From the NCBI RefSeq assembly GCF_029873635.1, contig NC_080428.1, positions 64,227,957-64,291,956 on the forward strand: a stretch of DNA of 64,000 nucleotides. The letters run 5' to 3'. The notes under the pieces were generated by a model. That model saw only the letters and a program-made list of their open reading frames with translations. It ran no database searches and had not been told where the DNA came from. Source of the stretch: Malania oleifera (Eukaryota; Streptophyta; Magnoliopsida; Santalales; Ximeniaceae). Positions 35,415 to 46,588 of this stretch are shown one piece after another (position 1 is the stretch's first letter; each line of letters opens with the position of its first letter). The position numbers and the translations under genes are program-made.

Positions 35415-37473
35415 GCTTCCATTGCAGAGCAGGTAATGAAAGACAATGAGGAAGAGGATGATGCCCCAAGGGTGGGTTCAGTGTGGGTGGTGAACGCATT
35501 GGAAAAGCAGGCAAAAACACTGAAAGTTACACGAGCAAAAGGGTTAATGTTTGTGGACTTGAGGATAAATGGAAAGAGTACTCGCGCTATGGTGGATACG
35601 GGGGCTACTCATAATTTTGTTTCGCAGTTGGAAGCAGGGAGATTCAACTTATCCTTAGAGAAGGATACAGGACGCATGAAAGTAGTTAACTCTGTAGCCT
35701 AGCCTACTCTGGGAGTAGCCAAGCAAGTGGCTATAAAGCTTGGACAACGGGAAGGTCATGTGAATTTCACAACGGTGCCATTGGATGACTTTCCAATCAT
35801 TCTAGGAATGGAGTTCCTAAGGGGGATGAGGGCAGTGCTAATGCCTTTGGCTGGTTCCCCATGTCTGATGAGAGATCACTTGTGCATGGTGCAAGTCGTT
35901 GCAACGAAAGGAGATGACGGGAAGTCCATTTCTGCCATACAACTCAATGAAGGATTGGGTAAGGGTGAGCAGACACATCTAGCCATGGTGGTGGTAGACA
36001 AAGAAGTAGGCCAAGAGCTAGAGCCTATGACCATCCAAGCGGTGTTGGATGAGCATAAGGAGGTGTTGCCGGATAAGCTGCCTCACAATTTGCCTTCACG
36101 ACGGACTGTGGAGCATGAGATCGAGTTGTTATCAAGAGTGAAATCACTTGCTAAAGGGTCACATCAGATTGCGCCTCTTGAGATATTAGAGTTTGGGAAA
36201 CATCTTGATGAAGTGGAAGGGGGATGTGTTCGCCCTTCCAAAACACCGTTGGGAGCATCGGTGTTGTTTCAGAGGAAACATAAAGAGCATCTACGGAAGG
36301 TGTTTGACAGGCTGAGGGGAAACAGTCTGAATATGAAGAAGGAAAATTTCTCTTTCGCTCGACGGAGCAACAAATTCCTTGGTTAAGTGGTTGAAGAAGG
36401 TCGTATCCGAAGGGGTATGGAGAAGGTAAGGATGATTCAAGAACGGAAGATCCCCACGATAGTGAAGGAGTTGCGTTCCTTTCTTGACCTTACTAGATAC
36501 TACAGGAAGTTCGTAGAGGGATATTCGTGGAGAATAACTCCAATGACAGGACTACTGAGGAGGTATTATTGGCTGCACACGAGGGATGATGTGGTTAATT
36601 ATACCAAAACTTGTCTCACTTGCCAACAAGACAAGGGGTATGGTACTTTCATGGCTGCACCAAAGTACTGTTCGGCAGAGGAGACATCACAATTGTTCCT
36701 TGTGACTATTGTGAAACATTGGGGTGTTCCCCAAGTTATTATTTGTGACCAAAATGTTCACTGACAACTTCTTAACAGATTTTTTCAGGATATTCAGGTC
36801 ACACCTTGACATCTCTTCGAGTTATCATCGACAAACAGACGGACAGATAAAGAGATTCAGAGAGCTGTTAGATGAGTACTTGTGCCATTTTGTCAACGAC
36901 AACCAGAAGAATGGCGTGCAACTACTTAATGTGGCTCCATTCTGTGGAAATGCCCAAAGACGCTCAACAACCAACAAGAGCCCTTTTGAGCTTGTTACAG
37001 GCCTGCTGCCGCTGTTACCTCACACAGTGGGCAAGCTGTATAGACGAAAGAGTCCCAAGGTGTGCATCTTCACCAGAGAATGGAGACTGAATGTAGAGTT
37101 TTCCCAAGCCTATCTGGAGAAAGCTTCTAAGCAGATAAAGAAGTGGGCAGATAAGGAGAGAAGATCGCAGTTTCATGTCAACTGCCCCAAGCCATTCAAC
37201 GCCAACACTAACGACCTGAGCATAAGTCAGTCAAACAGTGTAGAGTTGAAGATAGTGCAACTTGACAGACATGAAGTTGAAAAGATCCTTGCAGACAGAA
37301 AGTTCATATCCTCAAGGAAGAAGCGGCAGAAGTTCCTAGTGAACTGGAAGTGCTTTGATGACAAAGAAATCAGCTAGATTTCTGCGGAAGATTTGAAGCC
37401 ATTCGTGGACAAAGTTGAAGTGTACCTATCGCCAAAATTCTACAAGGACGACGATCGCATAAGTGGGGGAGAA

Positions 37474-37994
37474 TGTCACGAGCTAAGCTTGTTCAGGGCA
37501 TTATGCTTGCCTGTGACCGCTTATCTCGTGTGCTTAGGATGAGTTTCCATCATGTAAATACTAATATAGGGTTATTTTCTGCTAGTAGAGTCTTTGTAAG
37601 CCAAATAAAGCGGTATGACTCCTCAGTCACTTTGATGTTTCCTAGTGCCAGGATGATAATTACATAAAAACCTTTTTAGGGGAGGGTGAGTGTTCATCAG
37701 TCATTGTAAAACTCACTGGCAATTGTCAACATGCTTAGCCTACTTGCCTCCCTCGCTAAGTACAACATGTCAACAGAGGATTTGTTAATGAATTATGTTT
37801 GCTTCAATGTTTACTGCTTGCTTACCACGGCTTTCATGAATTGATTATTGTTTCCACTGCTATCTGAATGAATGTTAATGAAAGTGATTTGTGGATGAAT
37901 GTTGGTAAACGATAGACTGGCTAGTTAAACAAGAGTGCTTTAGCTAGCGCCGCATGGCCCTTCACAAGGGTGTGAAAATAGTCGGACTGTGACA
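37474..37994 (+). repeat. 3' LTR of the nested chromovirus
   Basis: Partner of 33,776-34,295. It is preceded by a polypurine tract at 37,461-37,473. Confidence 0.9.
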
Positions 37995-38235
37995 CTCAGC
38001 TATGCAAATGTGGCAAGCAATCGTGTGTGTGTGAACTTGGGAGAGGAGTGAGGCGCTGGGGAGTGAGGGCAGAAAACGAAAAGCAAAAAGCAAAAAGAAA
38101 GAAAGGAGAGAAAAGGGGGAAAGCTAGGGTTTTTGGGGGGCGTGAAGGCCGTGTGCCGTAGGAAGGCAGCAGGTCTACTGCTGGAGAGGACCCGAGCAGC
38201 TCCAACACTCCACGGCTCCATTCCTTCCTCCACTC

Positions 38236-38280
<45 letters not shown>

Positions 38281-39560
38281 TTAAATAGTTTTGTTGAGTT
38301 ATTAATACTTTTTTCTTTGTCATTTTTCATGGATATTTTAATGTGTAGTTTGATCTATTTTGTGCATTAAATAGTTATCTTCAAAGTTGTTGTTGAGATT
38401 ATTCTCTCTCTCTCTCTCTCTCTCTCCTTTGTTATCATTTAGTTGTATTAGTTTACTTCTTTGTCTTTTTTTTTTTTTAAATACCTTGCTGTTATTTTAG
38501 TTGCATTTTTTTTTTTTTTTACCTTAACATCATTTTAAAATATTCTATTGGAACTTTGTTGTTTAGTTTTTTACTTTAATATCATTTTAAATTTATAATT
38601 GGGGTTCCCTATTAGTTTGAGTTTAATTTATTATTTCACTTTAATGTCAATTTAAATATCTTGTTGGAGCTTTTTTTTTTTATTAGTTCGAAGTCTAGTC
38701 AATTTTATTTAAAATGTTGTTTAAGTTTATTTATTGTTAAATTTAGTTTGAGTTTATTTTTATTGTCAAGTTCAGCATGTTTTTTCTCTTTTTTTTTTTT
38801 AATTTTTTTTATCTTAGTTTCATTGTTAAGTTGAGTTATTTTATTGTTTCACTCTCTCTCTTGTTCTCGTATTACTTTAATTAATTAGTTTGATTAAACT
38901 TCAATGTCATTTTAGTATTTAATGGAACTTAATATTGTTGGGTTAATTTTCATTTAAACTCAGTTAATGTGGATTTAATCTGTTTAAGTACTTGGTTGAG
39001 TTTAACACTTTGTTTAAGTTAGTTTATTTTTGCTTAAGACTTTGTTTATGTTGAGTTTATTTTTGTTTGAAGATTTTGTTTAGGTGTAGTCTTATTTTTC
39101 TTTAGAATCTTGTTTAAGTTCATTTAGTTGTTGAGTGCCTTTAAGAGATTAATGAAGTCTTCTGTCTTAATTCGTTATTTAAATGTTTAAAGAATTGGTT
39201 AATTTGTTTGTTTAATCTCGTACTGTTTGTTTGAATGATTGAATGGATTGTACTGGATTGACATAGTTGGTTCATTTGTTTAGTTGCATGGTAATTATTT
39301 TATTGCTTATGCATGTTATGTTCTTATTCTAGGTTTCATTTTATTTTAGTTTCGCCACAAACTTTCAAAAACCCCAAGATTTCAAATCTGAACTATGTTC
39401 AGTAAATTGTTTTCTTATTTTCTTCTTTTTATTTAACGCGAGTTTGAAACTAATCTGCATTCCTCGCGGAGACGATCTGGCCTATTTGGGCTAATTATTA
39501 CACGACGTAAATCCTATACTTGGAATAGCCCTAGTGCTACTCATTTTTAGAAGTGAGTCA
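37995..39560. other. Unassigned insertion segment right of the chromovirus
   Basis: About 38,030-38,230 is purine-rich with gctagggttttt, reminiscent of a transcript leader. A (TG)n tract follows at about 38,240-38,279, then a (CT)n tract near 38,403-38,427. A long T-rich stretch to 39,440 repeats phrases such as 'ttgtttaagtt' and 'gttgagttta'. At 39,455-39,545 a GC-richer phrase (cctcgcggagacgatctgg ... acttggaatagccc) resembles leader sequences before plant retrotransposon genes. With 33,111-33,775 it may be one non-coding element split by the chromovirus. No ends could be defined. Confidence 0.4.
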
Positions 39561-40309
39561 CATATCGTGCAATTTAAGTAAATAAAAATGTACTTTAAAA
39601 CTCATTTCATAAAACCCGGCCTCAGTCGTTTAATACTATCTCGGGCCTCGACCCTCTCATAAAGTACAAACTCGGGCCTCGGCCCCTCTGTTACAACTTG
39701 GCCATTTAATACAAACTCCAACCTCAAAATAAACTTTGTTACTCATAAAACCCGGCCTTGATCATTTAATACAAACTCGGCCTTGGCCCTCTCATAAGTT
39801 CCTGCATTTCTCAAAACAATTCCAGTATTTTCGCAAACAGTTCAGTATTACACAAACATCTCATCTCTAGTGTTTCCATAACTCACAAAATAACATTCAC
39901 CTGCCACACAGTTTTCTATATTAAAAACATAGGCCGTAGACAACCATGAAAACATTGTATAAATGGTTTGTAGAAACAAATCGATCTTTCCACCATTCAC
40001 TTCTACTCAAAATATCCTATAGTATATCCTAAACTCGAAAACAAGCCTTTTAAATGGTTGGTTTTTAGAAATTTCAACTGAAAATATAACATACTCGCCC
40101 CGCAAACATTTCTATCGGTTCAAAAACGATACAACACTACATTAAACATAATTCCCTTACCTAATTTTGAAACTGAAATTGTAATGCTCGGAAACCAAAT
40201 CCCAACCCTTTTCACCAAATCGAAAATCTAATCCGCTAGAACTGTAGATCCTAGCTCCCTAATCCTCGCAGTATCTTTCGATTGTCGAAACGGGCGACGA
40301 ATGATGAAG

Positions 40310-40313
<4 letters not shown>

Positions 40314-40361
<48 letters not shown>
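40314..40361. repeat. (GA)n microsatellite
   Basis: About 46 bases of GA repeat within the minus-strand gypsy LTR. The sister solo LTR has a (CT)n tract in the equivalent place downstream of its TATA box, so the tract is likely ancestral to the LTR family. Confidence 0.85.
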
Positions 40362-40366
<5 letters not shown>

Positions 40367-40396
40367 GGTTTCTTAACCCCTAAGTAATGAAAAAAA

Positions 40397-40620
40397 TAAT
40401 ATTTATAGGCCTTTTGACCTGATTAGATTCGCCAATGAATTGGCCCCTCGTTGACAAGACATAGAAGGTTGTTCATCGCTGAACCTCCTCCCTCGTCAAT
40501 GAACCCAAGCCTGATATTTTTCATGTCAGTCAGGATCTCCTCATCAACGAGGTTCTGAATTTAAGCGACGAAGCACTGAAGGGCATTCGTCGACGAGAAC
40601 ATTGGCTTCATTGACAAAGC
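40397..40620 (-). promoter_or_regulatory. TATA box and TCGTCGACGA-like array, minus-strand gypsy LTR
   Basis: On the minus strand a TATA-like cctataaatatt lies at about 40,397-40,408. Upstream of it (40,425-40,620) are about seven motif variants such as attcgtcgacgag, ctcgttgacaa, ctcgtcaatgaa and catcaacgagg. Confidence 0.5.
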
Positions 40621-41198
40621 CTGCAAAAATCTCTTTTTTATATTTTTTTTATTTTTACGGGTTCGGGTCTCTACAGGCTGAGTCTGGTAAATTGAGTTAG
40701 GGAGATTTCGCCCTGTAAGGAGGAACCAGTTTAGCTCAGCCAGGTAAATTGAGTTGGGGAGACTCCGCCCCACAAGGAGAAACGGTTTGGCTTTGCCCGT
40801 AAGTGAGCTAGGGAGATAATGTCCCATAAGGAGAAGTGTAAGCAGCGTCGCTCTGCCCAGTTAAGTGAGCATATAGTTGAATCTTTGGGTGGTTGGCCCA
40901 AGGCGGGGACGTAAGCAGGATTAGCTGAACCTCGATAACAATAACTGTGTCATTCTCTCATTCCCTACGCTATTTATTTTCTGTACTTGCATGCTAATAT
41001 TTAATTTGACGTGAATGCTATATTTGTTTTAAATATTTGCATATTTAATTATTTGAGAGATTTGTAATTGCTTAGAAAGACCCTAAGTTGCACTGGCTAT
41101 GGTTTAAAATTGAACACGCCTAACCTAGGAAGATTTTTTAAATACCCAATTCACCCCCCTCTTGGGAATACACTATTATTGTCACCAAACTATTAACA

Positions 41199-42070
41199 TA
41201 TTACAAAATTATGTACATAGATATCCGAATTATTGCTATGAATTAATTTTCAAATAACATGCGTAACTAACTCTATAATTACATTTTTATATAATCACAT
41301 AGATATTTAAATCGAATTAATCACGTAATTACATACATGTATGCATATTAATTAGTTTGGAAAACTAAATCAAATCAATTATGTACATACATAATTGTGA
41401 TTACGTACGTATTCAAATAGAATTATCCATGATAGTAAACTTATATTCATACATTTTCAAATTATAACAATGTAATTGTATTTTTTAATTACATAAGTAT
41501 ATAATTAAACCGAATTAGACATGTATACATATGAATAAAATCAATTTTATATTACGAAATTACGTAAATAGATTTTTGAATAATGATATTAATTATGTAA
41601 TTATATAGTTTAATTTTAAATCATAAATGTAGTTAATAATTAATATAATTACATACCGATAAAATTATGGACATATCTAAATTGAACCAGCTATATAAAC
41701 TACGTACATGCATGCATATTAATTGATTTGAAAAATTAAAGTAAATCAAATTACTTAGATATACATAGGTGCATAATTACGTACATATTATAATTAAGTT
41801 GTCCATAATTATAAAACTATGCATATAGATTTTCTAATTATAATATTAATTATATAATTTAATTACAAATAATAAATAAAGACAATACTATAATCACATA
41901 CCGAAATAATTACGAACACGTGTAAATCGAACCAATCATGCAATTATAAACATGCAGACATGTTAATTAATTTGAAAATCAAGTCAAATTATGTACGTAA
42001 TTATATAAATATTCAAATTTAACAATTACGTATGTAAAAATTCAAATTATAATTTTAGTTATTTATTTGT
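41199..42070. repeat. AT-rich decayed tandem array, part 3
   Basis: Continuation of the array at 27,305-27,913 and 30,247-30,398 on the far side of the transposon nest. Units begin near 41,311, 41,682 and 41,928 with phrases like 'gaaccaatcatgcaattata' and 'acatgcatgcatattaatt'. Confidence 0.55.
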
Positions 42071-42303
42071 TGTATATTTTTAAATGTGACAAATTCAGTA
42101 AATTAATTAAGATTGAAAATTTAAATAAGTTGATAGGTTAAACGAGTACACCCATTTAACAAATAGGTCTAAAGGAGTCACCCATTTATGACTTATATAA
42201 CTATACCGATGTATCCTAACCCATTTATTTATCATGACTGGATCGTAATTGCCACCACCAGCTAGCTATCTACAATTAAAAATTTGTTGTTATAAAGGTG
42301 TAA

Positions 42304-42306
<3 letters not shown>

Positions 42307-42342
<36 letters not shown>
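42307..42342. repeat. (AAT)n microsatellite
   Basis: About 12 trinucleotide copies without interruption. Confidence 0.85.
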
Positions 42343-42359
42343 AAAACTTTTGTATTTGG

Positions 42360-42860
42360 AGAGAATAGTTTCGGGACCAGTTAGGTGCATGAATTGAAAT
42401 CGAAATGACAAATTCTAGTTTCGTATTTGGTTTGATAGAGAATCGAAATTGAAATTAAAAGTTCTTGTTTGGAATACCGAGTTACAGGAATTGGAATTTG
42501 AGAAAATATTGAATGGTCGGCTGCTGCTTGGTCGTTAATAATTCTAGCAGTGCTTCCTTCTGTAAGTTTTAGTTGATTTGAGATCTTTTCAACAAATTCT
42601 TCTTTCATGGAAGAAGGAAGAAGAAGAATATTAATAGTTGATGAAAATACTGAGAGTGGTGAAGGAGAAGGAGATGGATACATTGTTGGAGGAGAAAAAT
42701 AGGAAAGAAATCCTAACGATTTGGCAGAATGAAGCAACGATTCAGGATTAAAATCATGGAATATATATCTAACCTAATTCAAGAATCTGATTCCCATGTT
42801 TTGGGGAAATGGAAATGAAAATCTTAAAAAACGAACATATGGAATGAAAATCTTAAATAA
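42360..42860. mobile_element. Possible MITE-like element with a 118-codon minus-strand frame
   Basis: Both flanks are rich in variants of gaattgaaatcg / gaatcgaaattg / ggaaatggaaatgaaaatc, as in plant MITEs whose ends are ggaat/attcc repeats. The frame 42,381-42,737 (minus) is open for 118 codons; its carboxy end is just the repeat read in frame, and its middle (KEEFVEKISNQLKLTEGS) is not recognised. No target duplication was found. It could be a MITE with captured sequence or a small unknown gene. Confidence 0.3.
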
Positions 42861-42929
42861 GATTCCTCAAAAATGAAAACAGTGCTATGAAAGTTATATA
42901 TGGCATGTTAAGATGGAGAAGTTAGTCTC

Positions 42930-43073
42930 TGGTAAGAGATGTTTTAGTGGTTAAAATTTGAAACATTTTTATTGGAAGTTTCGAGTTCGAAACCTAGAAG
43001 GGATGAGAGATAGACTACCTATCATTTTGTAGCCAAAACAGCTTTCAATTGACAAAAAAAAAAAAAAAAAAAA
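42930..43073 (+). mobile_element. tRNA-derived SINE-like element
   Basis: A 'tagtggttaaaat' stretch could be the A box, and 'gagttcgaaacc' is a good match to a pol III B box (GGTTCRANNCC type). They are about 45 bases apart, and the unit ends in a run of about 20 A. This is the layout of plant SINEs. Flanking 'aagttagt' and 'aagattagt' may be a worn target duplication. Confidence 0.45.
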
Positions 43074-43209
43074 AGATTAGTAGGTACAATGGGTGTACAC
43101 ATTGAAATCAATATATTTTTATGATATTGTGCAAAAAAAATTAATTATAATTATTTAATTTAGTTAGAATGCATACACATAATGAAATCATTTTTGAAAG
43201 TGGTGGTAT

Positions 43210-44997
43210 GCTCCGATACCACTTGCCGGCCCGAGAGTATATAGAGTCAGAGGGGGGTGAATGGACTCTTTCGCGTATTTACGACATTTTCTACAAAATA
43301 AAATTCTTGGCAAGATTCAAGCTATCACAATATAAGCAAAGTAAATCAAGTACAATACAAATAAAAGAGTGTAGGGAAAAGAAATCTCAACACCGGTATT
43401 TTTACGTGGCTCGGCACAAGCCTACATCCACGCCTTGAGACAAACTCAAGAATTTTACTGTAAACTCCTTCAACGGCGGAGAAGCCTTACAACGAGAGGA
43501 CAAATCTCTCAACGCTCACCAAGAGCCTTCACTAAGGAACAAATCTCTATCGCTCACCAAAAGTTGCAAGGTTCACCAAGAAGCCTTGCAAAACAGTTCA
43601 CTAAGAACCTTCACCAATTTGGTTCACAAAAAACCTTTACAAGAAGAAGATGAAATACAAGATGATGCTCCTCAAATGAGCTGATATCAATTACAAAACA
43701 AACCTCACACTATTCTCTCAAGGAATGAATCAAACGCAATTGGAGAGTAAGAGAGAAATTAAGCACTTATGAATATGAATTAAAATGCAAAGTGCTTAGG
43801 GTTGATGTTTAGGATATGTTTTTCACTAAAAACTTGTAAACTCTCAAAAACTTGTTTAATCAAGTCTATGGACTTGTATTTATAGCTAGAGAGCCTATCT
43901 AACCGTTATCTGACCGTTGAGAGAGAATCCCAAAAGATTAGCTCAAGAACTAGCCGTTTTCTAACCGTTGGTGTTCAGTTCACGATGTTAATCATCGACA
44001 AGTCTATCCCAATCATCAATGAGTAACCCCCAATCATTGACAAATCATGCCTTTTCGTCGACGAGTCACCTAGGCTGAAAAACTCGTTTTGGCTACTAGA
44101 AAAATTCGTCAACGAGTCAAACCTATTCGTCAATGAGTCTCCCCCATTCGTCGACGAGTCATACCCATTTGTCGACTAATACCCATTCTTCATTAGGCTA
44201 CTAGATTAATTAGTTGACAAATGCACCCCATTAGTCGACTAATGTCCTGTTTTTCCATGCCAATAAGTCTTTTAATGATTTAAAACATTCTTGGACAAAA
44301 GTATATGAAATATATTAAGTCTAATGAAGATTAATACTTGTCCAAATGAGTTTCATCTTGAATATAAGATATCTTGTTTATGAAAACAAATTTGAAAGCT
44401 TATTTTGATATCTTATATGCTTTTATGTCATTTATAAAAATATATTTGACTTTCTTAAGGCTTTAGGACAAAAAACTTGTTTTGACTCAAGTGGGACCCA
44501 GCGTGCAAATGTTCATAATACCAAAATGTTTGAAAACTTGTCTCTTTAGAAAACATACTTGAGTATAGGATGCCTTTGTCAAACTCTTGAATTATCTTGA
44601 AAACTATAAATGTTGAGTTTGTGACTTAGTGAAATCCTAATACTCTTGTGTCCTAGTATGCATGTGCATTATTACTTAACTCTTGCTCAAAAACCATGCG
44701 AGAAACAAAACCGCAAGAGTTACAACAATTACTATCTCAAACACACCCCATTACATATAATTCTACATTAAGCTTCCTTTGGTTGTGTTTGGGTTCTTTT
44801 CGAGTGAGTCTCCTTTTGATCTTGCCTACTTGACGTCTACTCGATCCAATATTTACTTTAGATCTAGTGCCTTCATGTAGTTGCCACTTGAACCTGTACT
44901 AAACATGATCTACAAAGATAAGATAAATTATGAACAACAAATAAATTAATATCATCAAAACATATAAAACAAGATTACGTAACCACCAAGGCTAACA
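43210..44997 (-). mobile_element. Copia-type LTR with primer-binding site, minus strand
   Basis: On the minus strand the LTR starts at 44,997 (TGTTAGCCTTGG) and ends at 43,224 (...GGGCCGGCA), about 1.77 kb. Two bases beyond is a methionine-type primer-binding site, TGGTATCGGAGC (43,210-43,221). The C-rich 'ttcacccccctctga' near its 3' end is usual for large Copia LTRs. Almost no internal region follows the primer site, so this is an LTR plus a stub, a broken fossil. Confidence 0.7.
43876..44240 (-). promoter_or_regulatory. TATA box and TCGTCGACGA-like array, Copia LTR
   Basis: Read on the minus strand, gctataaata lies at about 43,876-43,886. Upstream of it (about 43,980-44,240) are eight or so variants: cgtcgacgag twice, cgtcaacgagt, cgtcaatgagt, gtcgactaat twice, atcattgaca. 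This is the same motif type as in the gypsy LTRs. Confidence 0.45.
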
Positions 44998-46330
44998 ATT
45001 TTGATTCCAACTTATAGAGTCGGTGTACTAAATGTTTTCTCATACATAAAATGAGAATTGAAAATTGTGTTATGGTCATAATTACCATTTACTTGAAGAG
45101 ATGGATAATTGGAGGAAATTAAGATTTTGTAAATTATCTTTTCATATTTTATTCTATTCTATTTCATGAGATGGAAAATAATAATTTAATTATTTTAAAA
45201 CTAGGAATTAAAGATTTTGAGAGTAGTCAAAGATGCTTGGCCCACAATTAGTGTTTATCAAATTATTACATTTTGACTAATCATACACTTCTTCGTAAGT
45301 CTATTCATTTCTTGGTCAGACTAATTAATTAATTAGTCTTTGTGCTCTTATTCAAAGGGGTATTATGGACTTTTTCATATTAACATGAATACAATTGTGA
45401 AATTCACGAACACGCGCACACTTTCTGAATCTAAACATATAAAATATGTTAGGGGATAGAAATGCAATTTCATTTTTGGACGATAAGCATCAATTTGTTG
45501 AAGAAAGAATAAGGCATATTTATTCTTATGCTAACTTTTAGCTAATTGTAAAACTTTAGGAAAATGTCTATGGAATTAAAATTTTAAGTAAATTTTACAT
45601 ATTTTTACAAGTTATCTTATAAAGAGAATATATTTATAAATAAGCAATTTAACACACTATTTTTTTTTGTTTTTAATTCAAATATTCAAAAAATTTAACA
45701 TATTTTTAAAATATTTAAAATTTAAATATATTTTTAAAATATTCAAGATTTAAATATATTTTTAAAAATTTAAGAAAGTAAGACACATTTAAATTTTAAA
45801 AGTAAGATATGCATTTACATTTTAAATAATTTTTTTTAATTATTATTATTTTTAACTCTCATTATTCTCAAGAATAATAAATTAAGTAAGAGACACCCCA
45901 TGATTTGAGGACATGACAAATTTGAAAGTAAGTTAAAATTGATCAAGGGGCATATAAAATAAACACAAATAGTGACAAAAGTGTCTCAAAAATCATATAT
46001 TAGAGATTTATGAAAATTTAAAATTTTTAAAAATATTTATAAAATTAACTTTAATAAAAATTTATATTTTGTAATCAAATTCTAAGAGATGAATAAATTT
46101 TTTTTTTTTTTAAAGCCAGGCACATACCCATTATCCATAACTATAACTAGTCTTCCATTAGGCAAGTTAAGCGAAGTTCTTTAAAAAAAAAAAAAATTCA
46201 ATGCTATCTGTACCTGAATATCTGAACAACCATTCAAAAATAAAGGTAATTTTTTTTTTAAAGCGAAATAATCTCAGATAAATCAGGGTCCCCAACGGTC
46301 AGATGTGGGGAATTTTTTAAAAGGTCCGCT
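44998..46330. other. AT-rich intergenic DNA, upstream of the SNAP33-type gene
   Basis: No gene or bounded element. At about 45,690-45,780 the phrase 'aaatatatttttaaaat' recurs several times. The last 100 bases become GC-richer at the start of the transcription unit. Confidence 0.5.
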
Positions 46331-46339
46331 TTTCCGCGG

Positions 46340-46588
46340 CGCCTTCCATTTGTTTGATCTGTTCAAATACAGAGAAGAGTCTCCCAACAAACCCAAGAAG
46401 AAGAAGAAGAAGATTCCATAGGAGATCAAATAACCCATTTCTTGACTGCATCTCTCTCTTCTCTACGCGTTCAGTCCTCCTTCCTCTTTATAAGTTTCCA
46501 TACACAAGCACCCCCCCCCCCCCATCGGGGGTGGTTTGTGTATAGAAACTTTCGTTCTTGGTTCTTCCAAGATTTCTCTGAATCCCAG
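46340..46588 (+). promoter_or_regulatory. Probable 5' UTR exon of the SNAP33-type gene
   Basis: A CT- and AAG-rich, GC-richer leader ends at a good donor, aatcccag/gtact (46,588/46,589). It would join to an acceptor ttttcag at 47,499, 45 bases before the ATG. A 14-base C-run lies near 46,510-46,523. A tttataag at about 46,488 could be a TATA box if transcription starts downstream of it. The true start site cannot be fixed from sequence. Confidence 0.5.

Larger units (their letters stand above)
33776..37994 (+). mobile_element. Nested Ty3/gypsy chromovirus, broken
   Basis: A two-LTR element. The left LTR is 33,776-34,295 (520 bp) and the right LTR 37,474-37,994 (521 bp), both starting TGTCAC and ending CTGTGACA. 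A methionine-type primer-binding site follows the left LTR (34,298-34,310) and a purine tract (aagtgggggagaa) precedes the right. Flanks ctcgg / ctcag are a 5-bp duplication with one mismatch. Parts seen: gag, aspartic protease, traces of reverse transcriptase, integrase and a carboxy-terminal chromodomain. I count about 25 differences between the LTRs, near 5 percent, suggesting roughly one to a few million years depending on the rate. The internal part is short for the family and it is broken, with roughly half a dozen breaks. Confidence 0.9.
32068..40675 (-). mobile_element. Minus-strand gypsy LTR nested in the Copia LTR
   Basis: On the minus strand it starts at 40,675 with TGTAGAGACCCGAACCC and ends at 32,068 with ...GTGGGACGTTACA, the termini of the same gypsy LTR family as 27,914-30,246 and 61,095-63,146. 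Flanking bases ggctc / ggctg form a 5-bp duplication with one mismatch. The right part (about 39,560-40,675) carries the motif array, the TATA box and a gggccgaggc-rich stretch. The left part (32,068 to about 33,110) carries the acacattg...ccttactaagaggtgtctcacccc block seen near 62,715-62,765. The two LTR parts are separated by further insertions. No internal coding region of its own is visible, so a solo LTR is likely. Confidence 0.65.
30399..41198 (+). mobile_element. Copia-type LTR, interrupted by nested insertions
   Basis: The outer layer of a nest. The left piece 30,399-32,067 starts TGTTGACTTTTTGAGTCC with a following 'ttgatgctgataaag', usual for long Copia LTRs of the SIRE kind. The right piece 40,676-41,198 ends with 'acccaattcacccccctcttggga' type wording and a terminal ttaaca. 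Without the insert it is about 2.2 kb. A unit of about 52 bp (ttgagttagggaga ... gtaaggaggaacc) is repeated in tandem on both sides of the insertion point (31,960-32,060 and 40,685-40,830). No target duplication was found, so solo or partial status is uncertain. Confidence 0.6.

Noticed and set aside
37996-38233. 77-codon minus-strand frame as a gene
   Set aside because: Low-complexity proline/serine/phenylalanine wording from a purine-rich leader-like block; no family resemblance.
30399-41198. The nest as a single full-length Copia element
   Set aside because: No Copia gag or pol is present between the two LTR pieces; the interior belongs to other elements.
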